Positions 7,316 through 15,621 of a stretch of 23,368 nucleotides of DNA are shown here, in pieces. Below the pieces are notes generated by a model. That model did no database searches and had not been told where the DNA came from. It saw only the letters and a list, made by a program, of their open reading frames with translations. Made by a program: the position numbers and the translations under genes. Source of the stretch: RGIG4140 sp045532865 (GTDB lineage Bacteria > Pseudomonadota > Alphaproteobacteria > CAAHEQ01 > UBA3637). Numbering within the stretch: the stretch's first letter is position 1; every line of letters begins with the position of its first letter. The stretch is from contig JAZSGT010000046.1 in NCBI GenBank assembly GCA_045532865.1, positions 1-23,368 on the forward strand. Reading direction: 5' to 3'.

Positions 7316-8602
7316 ATGAAAAAGTTAATTTTTGTTTGTGTTCTTTTCATTTTAACTGAAATTTCATTTTTCTTTTATTTTAAATTACAAGATTACCAAA
7401 CAAAAAACTGGAATGATTTTATTGCCAACTCAAAATTTGATTTGTTTTCAGATCCTTCATTAGATTACTCGTTTGAATTGTTTGAGAAACTCCATTTAAA
7501 AGAAAAACATGCTAAAATTGCTAAAAATCACATTTGTTTTTATAAAGATGATATCTTAAAAAAGAATCGTATATGGCAAGTATTTAATCATTCAAAACTT
7601 TTAAAAAAATTCAACACTAAATGTGAAAAACAAAAAATAATTGAAAATGATGCGGTTTTTTATTACAAAAACATGTGGCATCTTTGTTCACAAAAAGATC
7701 AATGTGATCTTATTTTATTATCATTAGATGAATACATAATTCTTGAGCAAAAAAAAGTTGTTAAAATAAAAAATAATAAACTAGAACATATTGATTATAC
7801 AAAATTTTTCAAAGAAATATTAAAAATAGAAAATCCAGATAATATTGTTTTTTTAGGTTTTAATGCAACAGGAATTGGTAATCAACTTTTTCAATATTGG
7901 AGCGCAGTTATATACGCTCAAAAAAACAATAAAACACTTATACCACTTCAAAATGTTGCTATTCACTCAATTTTTGATAATCTGATCACCTCACGTGAAC
8001 CTTTTCTAAGCATGAATCCAAATTATCGTTTTTGTGTTGCTGATCGTGACATAAAATATGATTCTCAACAATTAATTTTGGCTCAAAATCCAATTAATCA
8101 AAAAAATTTAGAAGGATTTGATACTTATATAAGAGAGAATTCCCACTTTAAAGAACCTTTGTCAGAAAAAAACCAATATATCACTGAAAAAATGCAAACA
8201 GAAGAATCTGTTGCTATTCATATCAGAAGAGGGGATTTTAAAAATGAGGAAATTCCTTTTTTACCTTTATCTTACTATAAAAATGCAATTGAACACATTT
8301 ATAAAAATGTTAAAAACCCCTATTTTTACATTTTTTCTGATGACATTATATGGGCAAAAGATAATCTAAAAATCGATACACCTCATGTTTTTGTTAATTG
8401 GAATAAAAAAGATTTCGAAGATTTACATTTAATGACTTTTGCAAAACATCACATTATAGCAAACTCTTCTTTTTCTTGGTGGGGTGCTTTCCTAAAGAAA
8501 AATCAAAATGGAATTACAATTGTGCCCTCTACAGGTTTTTATTCAGAAAAAAATCCAACCAGAATTCAAGTTTCCGGCTGGATTCTTATTGATATTCAAT
8601 AA
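7316..8602 (+). CDS. Membrane-anchored GT11-family glycosyltransferase (alpha-1,2-fucosyltransferase-like)
   Basis: From the ATG at 7316 the protein has 428 residues. AAGGGA nine bases upstream supports this start; the frame stays open further upstream, but only through the tRNA gene. Residues 4-22 form an uncleaved-looking hydrophobic segment, followed by about 150 residues that I do not recognise. From about 177 the protein matches GT11: GIGNQLFQY (186-194), HIRRGD (302-307, the GDP-sugar-binding motif of fucosyltransferases) and ANSSFSWWG (382-390). The family transfers fucose from GDP-fucose in an alpha-1,2 linkage, usually to galactose of LPS O-antigen or capsule. Most bacterial GT11 enzymes are soluble and about 290 residues long, so the anchor and extension are unusual. 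No other glycan genes are in the window. The acceptor is unknown. Confidence 0.8.
   Translation: MKKLIFVCVLFILTEISFFFYFKLQDYQTKNWNDFIANSKFDLFSDPSLDYSFELFEKLHLKEKHAKIAKNHICFYKDDILKKNRIWQVFNHSKLLKKFNTKCEKQKIIENDAVFYYKNMWHLCSQKDQCDLILLSLDEYIILEQKKVVKIKNNKLEHIDYTKFFKEILKIENPDNIVFLGFNATGIGNQLFQYWSAVIYAQKNNKTLIPLQNVAIHSIFDNLITSREPFLSMNPNYRFCVADRDIKYDSQQLILAQNPINQKNLEGFDTYIRENSHFKEPLSEKNQYITEKMQTEESVAIHIRRGDFKNEEIPFLPLSYYKNAIEHIYKNVKNPYFYIFSDDIIWAKDNLKIDTPHVFVNWNKKDFEDLHLMTFAKHHIIANSSFSWWGAFLKKNQNGITIVPSTGFYSEKNPTRIQVSGWILIDIQ
8547..8584 (-). terminator. Terminator of the rpe-phoB transcript, embedded in the 3' end of the opposing GT11 gene
   Basis: Read on the minus strand, 8584-8574 pairs with 8562-8552 to give an 11-bp stem with two G-U pairs and an 11-nt loop, followed by a run of Ts (complement of the A-run from 8547). 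On the plus strand the same two positions would be A-C mismatches, so the hairpin is stable only in the minus-strand RNA, as expected for a phoB terminator 25 bp after its stop codon. Confidence 0.75.
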
Positions 8603-8608
8603 ATATTT

Positions 8609-9310
8609 TTATTCTTCCTCTTCATTTGGAGTACTGTCAAGTGCATACCCTGCTGAGCGTACTGTCCGAACAATATCTGGTTCACCACCTTCATTTAAAG
8701 CTCTGCGCAATCGTCTAATATGAACATCAACTGTTCTTAATTCAACATGGATTGAGCCTCCCCAAACAAGTTTAAGCAATGCTTCTCGAGATAAAACAAC
8801 ACCCGGTTTTTCCATTAAATATTGTAACAATCTGAATTCTGTTGGCCCCAAATGAACAGGTCTATCACCTCTCATAACTCTTCTTTTGGCAAAATCCATT
8901 GTTAAATCTTCATAAGATAAATTATCTTGAGGAACCTCTATTTGAACACGTCTTAAAAGAGCCATAATCCTTGCCATTAGTTCAGGTATAGAGTAGGGCT
9001 TTGTCATATAATCATCAGCACCAAACGAAAGTCCTCGAACTTTATCAGCTTCTTCACTTCTTGCTGTTAGCATAATAATGGGTGTACTTCTTAATTCGTA
9101 TGTGCGCCTAATTTCTCTGCATAAATCAATTCCTTGAACATTAGGCAACATCCAATCCAACAAAATAAGGTCTGGTTTTTCTTGCATAGCTGTTGCCATA
9201 ACATCTTTACCATCCATTACAATAACTGTTTCATACCCTTGTTTTTCTAAATTGTATTTTAAAAGAGTTGTTAATGCAGCTTCATCTTCTACGATCATTA
9301 TTTTTGTCAT
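8609..9310 (-). CDS. phoB: PhoB-type phosphate regulon response regulator (OmpR family)
   Basis: The 233-residue protein has an N-terminal receiver domain (about 1-120) with acidic pocket Glu8-Asp9, phosphoacceptor Asp52, Thr82 and Lys104. The C-terminal winged-helix DNA-binding domain has HLGPTEFRLLQYLME, the recognition helix RTVDVHIRRLRRALN and the terminal VRTVRSAGYALD, all strongly PhoB-like. PhoB binds pho boxes and activates phosphate-starvation genes after phosphorylation by PhoR. No phoR, phoU or pst genes adjoin it. Instead its ATG overlaps the rpe stop by one base (TAATG), with AAGGTAA upstream, so it is translated from an rpe-phoB message. Another OmpR-family regulator is possible, but the C-terminal domain favours PhoB. 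Confidence 0.88.
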   Translation of the reverse strand: MTKIMIVEDEAALTTLLKYNLEKQGYETVIVMDGKDVMATAMQEKPDLILLDWMLPNVQGIDLCREIRRTYELRSTPIIMLTARSEEADKVRGLSFGADDYMTKPYSIPELMARIMALLRRVQIEVPQDNLSYEDLTMDFAKRRVMRGDRPVHLGPTEFRLLQYLMEKPGVVLSREALLKLVWGGSIHVELRTVDVHIRRLRRALNEGGEPDIVRTVRSAGYALDSTPNEEEE

Positions 9311-9954
9311 TACTTGTTACCTTTCAGTTTCTGTATAGCTAAATGGTAGGATTTGTTCTTAAAGATAAAACTTCCTGCAACCAATACATCTGCCCCTGCA
9401 CAAATACAGGCTGGAGCTGTACAATCATTAATTCCACCATCAACGGAAACCAATACATCTTTTTTTCCAATCAAATCCTTTATATCTGCAATTTTTTTAA
9501 TTGCTTCTTTTTGAAACAATTGTCCACCAAATCCCGGTTCAACAGACATAATCAAAACCAAATCTATATCTGGTATATAAGGTAATAAATCTGATATTTT
9601 TGTATTTGGTTTGATGGATAAACCAACTTTTTTACCCTCTTTTTTAATCAAAGAAATAAGATAAGGAATATCCTCCTTACATTCTAAATGCACGGTTATA
9701 TAATCAGCTCCAGCTTTTGCAAAATCAGAAATAAATTTTGATGGATATTCCATCATTAAATGAACATCAAATGGAATAGATGTACAGGAACGTATTGCTT
9801 TTACAATAGGAGCTCCAAATGTTAAATTTGGCACAAAATGGCCATCCATAACATCAACATGAATCCAATCAGCCCCAGCCTTTGTAATATCTTTTACCTC
9901 TTTACCTAAACAAGAAAAATCTGCTGATAATATACTTGGTGCAATTAAAACCAT
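9310..9954 (-). CDS. rpe: Ribulose-phosphate 3-epimerase
   Basis: The 214-residue TIM-barrel enzyme interconverts ribulose 5-phosphate and xylulose 5-phosphate in the pentose phosphate pathway. Visible family elements are APSILSADF at the N-terminus, HVDVMDGHFVPNLTFG (metal-binding His and catalytic Asp), DVHLMM, VEPGFGGQ (phosphate loop) and VSVDGGIN (catalytic Asp). GAGGG six bases before the ATG supports the start. Immediately upstream, with only 17 bases between, stands the fba terminator hairpin, so rpe transcription probably depends on readthrough or on a promoter inside the end of fba. Its product pairs functionally with transketolase, encoded a few genes upstream. Confidence 0.97.
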   Translation of the reverse strand: MVLIAPSILSADFSCLGKEVKDITKAGADWIHVDVMDGHFVPNLTFGAPIVKAIRSCTSIPFDVHLMMEYPSKFISDFAKAGADYITVHLECKEDIPYLISLIKKEGKKVGLSIKPNTKISDLLPYIPDIDLVLIMSVEPGFGGQLFQKEAIKKIADIKDLIGKKDVLVSVDGGINDCTAPACICAGADVLVAGSFIFKNKSYHLAIQKLKGNK

Positions 9955-9970
9955 TTTTCCCTCAAATAAG

Positions 9971-10000
9971 AAAAAGGAAAGGAGTAACTCCTTTCCTTTT
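9971..10000. terminator. Strong hairpin terminator between fba and rpe
   Basis: A 13-bp perfect stem, 9972-9984 with 9988-10000, made of purines on one side and pyrimidines on the other (AAAAGGAAAGGAG / CTCCTTTCCTTTT), has a three-base TAA loop. On the minus strand it is followed by Ts and then, within 17 bases, by the rpe start codon. Confidence 0.88.
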
Positions 10001-10008
10001 ATGTTTTA

Positions 10009-11073
10009 TTATTTAATAATCTTTGGTGCCAACTCACCAGATTTATAGCGTTTTGCCATATCTGCTAATGAAATTGGTTTAATCTTTGAAGCATGCCCAG
10101 CTGCTCCAAATTGCATATACCTTTCTTCACAAACTTTTTGCATTGCATCTAATGCAGGCTTTAAGTATTTACGAGGATCAAATTCTGCTGGTTTTTCTGT
10201 GTATAATTTACGGATTGCACCTGTCATTGCCATTCTTAAATCTGTATCAACATTGACTTTACGAACACCATGCTTAATTGCCTCTTGAATTTCTTCAACA
10301 GGAACACCGTATGTTTGAGGCATTTGACCACCATAAGCATTAATAATATCTTGCAACTCTTGTGGAACTGAAGAAGAACCATGCATAACTAAGTGTGTAT
10401 AAGGTAATTTTTCATGGATTTTTTTAATTGTATCAATTGATAAAATAGCACCATCTGGTTTACGTGTAAATTTGTATGCACCATGTGATGTACCAATAGC
10501 AACAGCCAAAGCATCAACTTGTGTTTCTTCAACAAAACGAACAGCATCATCTGGGTCAGTTAATAATTTTGATTTATCAATTTCACCATCAAAACCATGT
10601 CCATCTTCTTTTTCACCTTTGCCTGTTTCTAATGAACCAATACAACCTAATTCACCTTCAACAGAAACACCAACAGGGTGAGCAACTGATGTAACTTGAC
10701 CTGTTACTTGTGCATTATATTCATGAGAAGCTGGTTGACCATCTGTTGTTAAAGAACCATCCATCATAACAGAAGTAAAACCATTCATCATTGCAGAATA
10801 GCACACTTCAGGACTTGAACCATGATCTTGGTGAACACAAATAGGCAAATCTGGGTACATTTCAACACCAGCCATCATTAAGTGTTTTAAAACAGCATCA
10901 TTAGCATAAGCTCTTGCGCCTTTACTTGCTTGAATAATAACAGGAGAATCTGTTTTTTGTGCTGCTGCTAAAATTGCCAAAACTTGTTCCATATTGTTTA
11001 CATTAAATGCAGGAATGCCATATCCATATTCTGCAGCATGATCTAACAATTGTCTTAAAGAAACTAAAGCCAT
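10009..11073 (-). CDS. fba: Class II fructose-bisphosphate aldolase
   Basis: From the ATG at 11073 the protein has 354 residues. An in-frame ATG at 11088 exists, but AAAGGA lies between the two and serves the downstream one, so the shorter form is preferred. The zinc-dependent class II fold is clear: VHQDHGSSPEV (zinc His and catalytic Asp), GELGCIGSLETG, ALAVAIGTSHGAYKF (zinc His), VMHGSSSVPQE (third zinc His) and VNVDTDLRMAMTG (phosphate binding). The enzyme cleaves fructose 1,6-bisphosphate to DHAP and glyceraldehyde 3-phosphate. Together with tkt and rpe nearby it forms a small sugar-phosphate cluster resembling the cbb/pentose-phosphate clusters of other proteobacteria. No RuBisCO or phosphoribulokinase is present here. 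Confidence 0.96.
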   Translation of the reverse strand: MALVSLRQLLDHAAEYGYGIPAFNVNNMEQVLAILAAAQKTDSPVIIQASKGARAYANDAVLKHLMMAGVEMYPDLPICVHQDHGSSPEVCYSAMMNGFTSVMMDGSLTTDGQPASHEYNAQVTGQVTSVAHPVGVSVEGELGCIGSLETGKGEKEDGHGFDGEIDKSKLLTDPDDAVRFVEETQVDALAVAIGTSHGAYKFTRKPDGAILSIDTIKKIHEKLPYTHLVMHGSSSVPQELQDIINAYGGQMPQTYGVPVEEIQEAIKHGVRKVNVDTDLRMAMTGAIRKLYTEKPAEFDPRKYLKPALDAMQKVCEERYMQFGAAGHASKIKPISLADMAKRYKSGELAPKIIK

Positions 11074-11123
11074 TTTTTTTCCTTTCATTTATAAAAATTA
11101 AAACTTTGACATTCTTTAGTGGT

Positions 11124-11152
11124 TTTATACAAAAAAACAAGAGATAAATCAA
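11124..11152 (-). promoter_or_regulatory. Promoter of fba
   Basis: On the minus strand TTGATT (11147-11152) is followed after 17 bp by TATAAA (11124-11129), about 51 bp upstream of the preferred fba start codon. No strong GC-rich terminator is visible between the DUF2157 gene and this promoter, so readthrough from the upstream operon may add to fba expression. Confidence 0.6.
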
Positions 11153-11215
11153 TATTTTTTTGAATATTTATCCAAAAAATAAACTGAATTAAAAATCTGT
11201 TTTTATGGAAAAAAA

Positions 11216-12136
11216 TTAATTTGACTTTGTTTTATTTTCAAACAAATACCACAGAAAACTTAAAGCTAAAATACCTGTTCCTAGACTTAAAAATCCAATC
11301 CCTGTTATATGCGCATTATGTGAAAGTTCAATATATAAAAAAACCAGTCTTAACAGAATAAAAAAACTTGTTACATTAAACAAATATATTCGTTTTTCTT
11401 TGATTGAAAGTGCTAATAATAATAACAAGAAAAACAAAAAAAGGATAAAACCTTCTGCTATACTTTTTATTGCATTATCTCCCAAAAAAAGAATACAAAT
11501 ATAAAGTGCAATAGCCCATTTATAACAAGAGGAAATATATTTATTTTGAAAGTTTTTACACACATAAATAACTATCAATAAAATACCAGCTAACAAACTG
11601 GTTGAAAAAATAGGGGATTGTTCAAAAAAAAGAAGTAAAAGTTCCAACTTTAGAAAACCTAATAAACCTCCTAAAAAAAGAGGAATCCACAACAAGAATA
11701 AAAAATCATTTTTGCTTACATATGCTAATGAAAAAGATAAAATAGCCCACAGTAACAATCCATGATGCGTTTCTAATGGTAAATTAAATAGTTGCGCACA
11801 CAAACCTATTCCTCCACCAATCATAAAAAAAGCAATAAAAAGAGATGTTTCTAACAAAAACTTTTTATGACTTTTAAACGCATAAAAAACCATCATTACA
11901 ACACTAATTGCAATTACAACAAATGACGTTGTTTTAAAAATATCTGGTATATCTTGCCAATACGCTCTAAAAAAAGAAATAACACCAATTGAAAAACATA
12001 AAATACCAGTCCACAAAAAACTCAAGAGGGCAAACGGAAAAAAGCGCCTGTCCTCTTGTTTTAATATTTCTTTTTGTTGTTCTTTGGTGATTAATCTATG
12101 ATCAACCCAAATATTTGTTTTGTGTTTTAAATTCAT
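11216..12136 (-). CDS. DUF2157-like polytopic membrane protein
   Basis: The 306-residue protein starts with a short cytoplasmic helix region (WVDHRLITKEQQKEIL, resembling the GLI-x-EQ motif of DUF2157). It continues with about eight or nine hydrophobic segments from residue 33 to 300. FFRAYWQDIPDIFK after the first membrane segment and IGGGIGLCAQLFNLP further on match the DUF2157 pattern of a tryptophan-proline loop followed by a glycine-rich segment. The function of this family is unknown. GAGGA six bases upstream supports the ATG. The gene follows tkt by 25 bases and is probably the last gene of the rluB-rsmD-tkt transcript. Several poly-Leu and poly-Phe runs are present. Confidence 0.7.
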   Translation of the reverse strand: MNLKHKTNIWVDHRLITKEQQKEILKQEDRRFFPFALLSFLWTGILCFSIGVISFFRAYWQDIPDIFKTTSFVVIAISVVMMVFYAFKSHKKFLLETSLFIAFFMIGGGIGLCAQLFNLPLETHHGLLLWAILSFSLAYVSKNDFLFLLWIPLFLGGLLGFLKLELLLLFFEQSPIFSTSLLAGILLIVIYVCKNFQNKYISSCYKWAIALYICILFLGDNAIKSIAEGFILFLFFLLLLLALSIKEKRIYLFNVTSFFILLRLVFLYIELSHNAHITGIGFLSLGTGILALSFLWYLFENKTKSN

Positions 12137-12161
12137 TTTTTCCTCTTTAAAAGTAAGAAAT

Positions 12162-14141
12162 TTATTCTTCTTTTAAAGAGATAAGTTCTGTAACAATATT
12201 TTCAATATTTGAAACTGAAAAACCATATTTTTCTAAAACAACCTTTCCAGGGGCAGAGCAACCAAATGTATCAACAGATAAGATAGCTCCTGTTTCTCCA
12301 ATAAATCTATCCCATCCAAAAGAAGAAGCAGCTTCAATAATTAAATGAGGTGCATTTCCTAAAATAAACATTTGATATTCAATAGACTGTTTTTCAAATA
12401 ATTCTCTACAAGGCATTGATACAACAGCAGCATGAATATCGTTTTTTAATAACTCTTTCTGTGCTTCAACAGCCAAAGCCACTTCAGAACCTGTTGCAAT
12501 AAGCGTAACATCTCTTTCACCAATAGTGTCACTAATTACATAAGCCCCTCTTGCAGACATATTCATTTTAATGTCTTTTCTAAGGACTGGAAGATCTTGT
12601 CTTGAACAAACGATTGCTGAAGGCGTTTCTTTATTCTCTAAGGCTAATTCATAACATTCAGCCATTTCAACACTATCAGCTGGTCTAAAAACATTTAAAT
12701 TTGGGGTAGCTCTTAAAGAGGCTAATTGTTCAATTGGTTGATGAGTTGGTCCATCTTCACCCACACCTAAAGAATCATGGGTTAAAATGTAGATTTCTCT
12801 TTCCTCCATCAAACAAGCCAATCGAATAGCTGGCTTCATATAATCAACAAAAGAAAGAAAAGTACTCCCTAATGGTATAAAACCACCATGAACAGCTAAA
12901 CCATTCATAATAGCTCCCATTGCATGCTCTCTGATACCATAATTAATATAATTCCCATTATAATTTTGGGAACTAATTGGAACTGCTGTTGATGTTTTTG
13001 TATAGCAAGCACCAGCTAAATCTGCTGACCCACTCATTAAAGAGGGAATATTTTTCATCAGCAAATCTAATACTTGTTGCGAAGATTTTCGTGTTGCCAT
13101 ACCTTTTTTATTTGTAACTTGTTCTTTTTTATATTCTTTTAACAAATTTTTTATTTCTAGTGAAATAGAAGATTTTATTTGAACATCAAATTGCTCTTTT
13201 AATGGATGATGTTGATATATTTCTTCCCATAAAAGTCTTTTTTCTTTTCCTTTTTCAAAAGAGTCTCGCCACAATTTTAAAACATCTTCAGGAACAACAA
13301 AAGGTTCATATTCCCATTTTAATACCTTTCTTAATCCTTCAAGTTCTTCACTCCCTAAAGGTGAACCATGTGAAGCTGATTTACCTGCTTTTGTTGGAGC
13401 GCCATATCCAATAACAGTTTTGCAATCAATAAGAACTGGTTTTTCAGATTGTTGTGCTTGTTTTAAAGCTTGTTCTATTTCTTTATAATCATGTCCATCA
13501 CAAGATAAAACCATCCAATTATTTGCTTCAAATCTCATCTTCATATTTGTAGAAGAGGTAATATCTGTTGACCCATCAATTGTTATTTGATTGTCATCCC
13601 ACAACACAATAAGATTTTTTAATTTTAAATGGCCTGCCAAAGAAATCGCTTCTTCAGAAATACCCTCCATTAAGCAACCATCTCCAGCAAAAACATAGGT
13701 TTTATGATTGATTAAATCATCACCATACTTTGCATTTAAAATTCTTTCAGCCAAAGCCATTCCAACAGCACCAGCAATTCCTTGCCCTAATGGTCCTGTT
13801 GAAAAATCAACACCACTCATCACTCCTTTTTCAGGATGTCCGGCTGTTTTACTTCCTAATTGTCTAAATTGTTTTAGTTCATCCAAAGAAGCATCTTTAA
13901 ATCCTGCTAAATGTAATAAGCTATACAAAAGAGCTGAACCATGCCCATTTGAAAGAATAAATCTATCTCTATTTATCCAATTTGGAGCTGATGGATCAAT
14001 ATTTAAAAATTGGGTCCAAAGAACTGTTGCAATATCAGCCATTCCAAGAGGCATTCCTGGATGTCCTGATTTTGCTTTTTCAATCATATCAACTGATAAA
14101 AAACGAACGGCATCTGCCATTTGAGATAAATGTTCTTTCAT
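12162..14141 (-). CDS. tkt: Transketolase
   Basis: The preferred ATG at 14141 gives 659 residues, the normal length. AAAGGAA lies five bases upstream, inside the end of the preceding gene, and the stop of that gene is one base away. TTG and ATG codons slightly further upstream have no comparable site. Key elements are KSGHPGMPLGMAD (substrate His), LSNGHGS, GDGCLMEGISEEA with LWDDN (thiamine diphosphate/Mg motif), INYGIREHAM (catalytic Glu) and HDSLGVGEDGPTHQPIEQL (active-site histidines). Transketolase moves two-carbon units between pentose- and hexose-level sugars and links the pentose phosphate pathway with glycolysis. It works with rpe and fba encoded just downstream. Confidence 0.97.
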   Translation of the reverse strand: MKEHLSQMADAVRFLSVDMIEKAKSGHPGMPLGMADIATVLWTQFLNIDPSAPNWINRDRFILSNGHGSALLYSLLHLAGFKDASLDELKQFRQLGSKTAGHPEKGVMSGVDFSTGPLGQGIAGAVGMALAERILNAKYGDDLINHKTYVFAGDGCLMEGISEEAISLAGHLKLKNLIVLWDDNQITIDGSTDITSSTNMKMRFEANNWMVLSCDGHDYKEIEQALKQAQQSEKPVLIDCKTVIGYGAPTKAGKSASHGSPLGSEELEGLRKVLKWEYEPFVVPEDVLKLWRDSFEKGKEKRLLWEEIYQHHPLKEQFDVQIKSSISLEIKNLLKEYKKEQVTNKKGMATRKSSQQVLDLLMKNIPSLMSGSADLAGACYTKTSTAVPISSQNYNGNYINYGIREHAMGAIMNGLAVHGGFIPLGSTFLSFVDYMKPAIRLACLMEEREIYILTHDSLGVGEDGPTHQPIEQLASLRATPNLNVFRPADSVEMAECYELALENKETPSAIVCSRQDLPVLRKDIKMNMSARGAYVISDTIGERDVTLIATGSEVALAVEAQKELLKNDIHAAVVSMPCRELFEKQSIEYQMFILGNAPHLIIEAASSFGWDRFIGETGAILSVDTFGCSAPGKVVLEKYGFSVSNIENIVTELISLKEE

Positions 14142-14142
14142 T

Positions 14143-15621
14143 TTAATTCCTTTCATCAAAAAGGGAGTTAATATAATACAAAGTTCCTTTAAATCCCTCT
14201 TCTTTTTCTCCCTTTATCATTAAATTCTGATACCCTTTATAAAACAATAAAACAGGTGTGTCAAAGGCTTTTATATCTGGTATATTATGGTCCCCATAAA
14301 TAATAAACAAACTATCATCTGGTGCTTTTTCATATAATTCTTTTAATCCTTTATCTAAAAATGAAACAGTATTTAAATAAGACTTAATATTATTTGATGT
14401 CTTTTTTTGATTTTCTTCTTCTGGAACTATATAGGGAGGATGCATCCCAGCTGTAATGACAAAATAAAACTCCTTATCCTTTGAATTTAAAGAAGAAAGA
14501 ATTTTTAATAATGAGTAATCACCAATTCCCCATTCGCTTTTTGGAATGTTATTAGAAAAATCTTCTTCAAAATAAATTCGATCAAATGACATATGTGAAT
14601 AATGTTTACTCCGATTAAAAAAATCTCCTTTATAACCGTGTAAAAAGGTTGTTTGATATCCTTTTTCTTTAAGTACTGATGGTAATGTTTTTACTTTTCT
14701 ATATATTTGTGGAGGATAATCGTAATAAACCAATGTATGTGCTTTTTCACAATCTAATGAAAAACCACTCATCATCATAAAATCAGTATTTCCACTTCCA
14801 ATACAATGTTCGTGATTTTTATCCACATAATATTTTGAATTATTTATCATCATTTGCTTAAAAAAAGGCATATTTTCAATTGCTACAGTTGTCAAACTTT
14901 CAACCTGAATAAGATAAATATGATTTGGTAAATGTGAAAGAGCAATATTATCTATACCCATTTTATCTCTCAAACTTTTATTTCCATTAAATATCAATTT
15001 GTGAATTTGATTATCTTTTGGTAAAAAAAGTTCCATGGGCCATTTTATTTTGTATAACAAACCTTGTTGATATGATAAAAATAAATTAGGGTATAAAAGT
15101 TTAATCGTATTTTCAGTTCCCCAAATCATAAAATTAACATACAAACAACCAGATATTAAAAATACACACCCAAGTAAACTTGCTTTTTTTAAATTATAAA
15201 AAGACTTTTTCCAAATCATTTTTATTTGAATAAGCAATAAGATAAAAAAGAACCAAAACCCACCATCAAATAGAGATGTGGTATTTTTAAAACCTGCTAT
15301 TAATCCCTCTTTATATAAATTTAGAACCATATCTAATTTGAGTGGAAACGTGTGAAATTTATAATATTCTTTTAAAACACAAAAAATTAAAAAATTAATT
15401 ATCAAAAAAAAAGTTGTAATTTTTTTCCCTAAAAAAAGAGAAAAAACCCATGCAAAATAACACCCTATAAGAATAATAAAATAAACAAAAGAGGAAAAAG
15501 ACATCCCATTTCGAGTAAACAAAACCACATCATACAAAAAAGTGGTCATCATTAAAAAAAAGGATACAACCCATTTGGATTGAATAATATTTTTAAAATC
15601 TTCAAAGGAATTATTTTTCAT
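14143..15621 (-). CDS. LTA synthase / sulfatase-family membrane transferase
   Basis: From the ATG at 15621 the protein has 492 residues. The N-terminal third holds about five hydrophobic segments (roughly 17-36, 43-65, 68-84, 120-136, 148-168). The C-terminal extracytoplasmic domain has the alkaline-phosphatase-superfamily fold of LtaS, OpgB and phosphoethanolamine transferases. It shows YLIQVES (metal Glu), CIGSGNTDFMMMSGF (probable nucleophile Thr279), FLHGYKGDFFNRSKHYSHMSFDRIYFEEDF and YGDHNIPD (metal Asp-His). Such enzymes move glycerol-phosphate or ethanolamine-phosphate groups from phospholipids to periplasmic glycans or LPS; the substrate cannot be told here. The start codon uses the A of the rsmD stop (TGATG), implying coupled translation. 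Placement between an rRNA methyltransferase and tkt has no obvious functional link. Confidence 0.8.
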   Translation of the reverse strand: MKNNSFEDFKNIIQSKWVVSFFLMMTTFLYDVVLFTRNGMSFSSFVYFIILIGCYFAWVFSLFLGKKITTFFLIINFLIFCVLKEYYKFHTFPLKLDMVLNLYKEGLIAGFKNTTSLFDGGFWFFFILLLIQIKMIWKKSFYNLKKASLLGCVFLISGCLYVNFMIWGTENTIKLLYPNLFLSYQQGLLYKIKWPMELFLPKDNQIHKLIFNGNKSLRDKMGIDNIALSHLPNHIYLIQVESLTTVAIENMPFFKQMMINNSKYYVDKNHEHCIGSGNTDFMMMSGFSLDCEKAHTLVYYDYPPQIYRKVKTLPSVLKEKGYQTTFLHGYKGDFFNRSKHYSHMSFDRIYFEEDFSNNIPKSEWGIGDYSLLKILSSLNSKDKEFYFVITAGMHPPYIVPEEENQKKTSNNIKSYLNTVSFLDKGLKELYEKAPDDSLFIIYGDHNIPDIKAFDTPVLLFYKGYQNLMIKGEKEEGFKGTLYYINSLFDERN

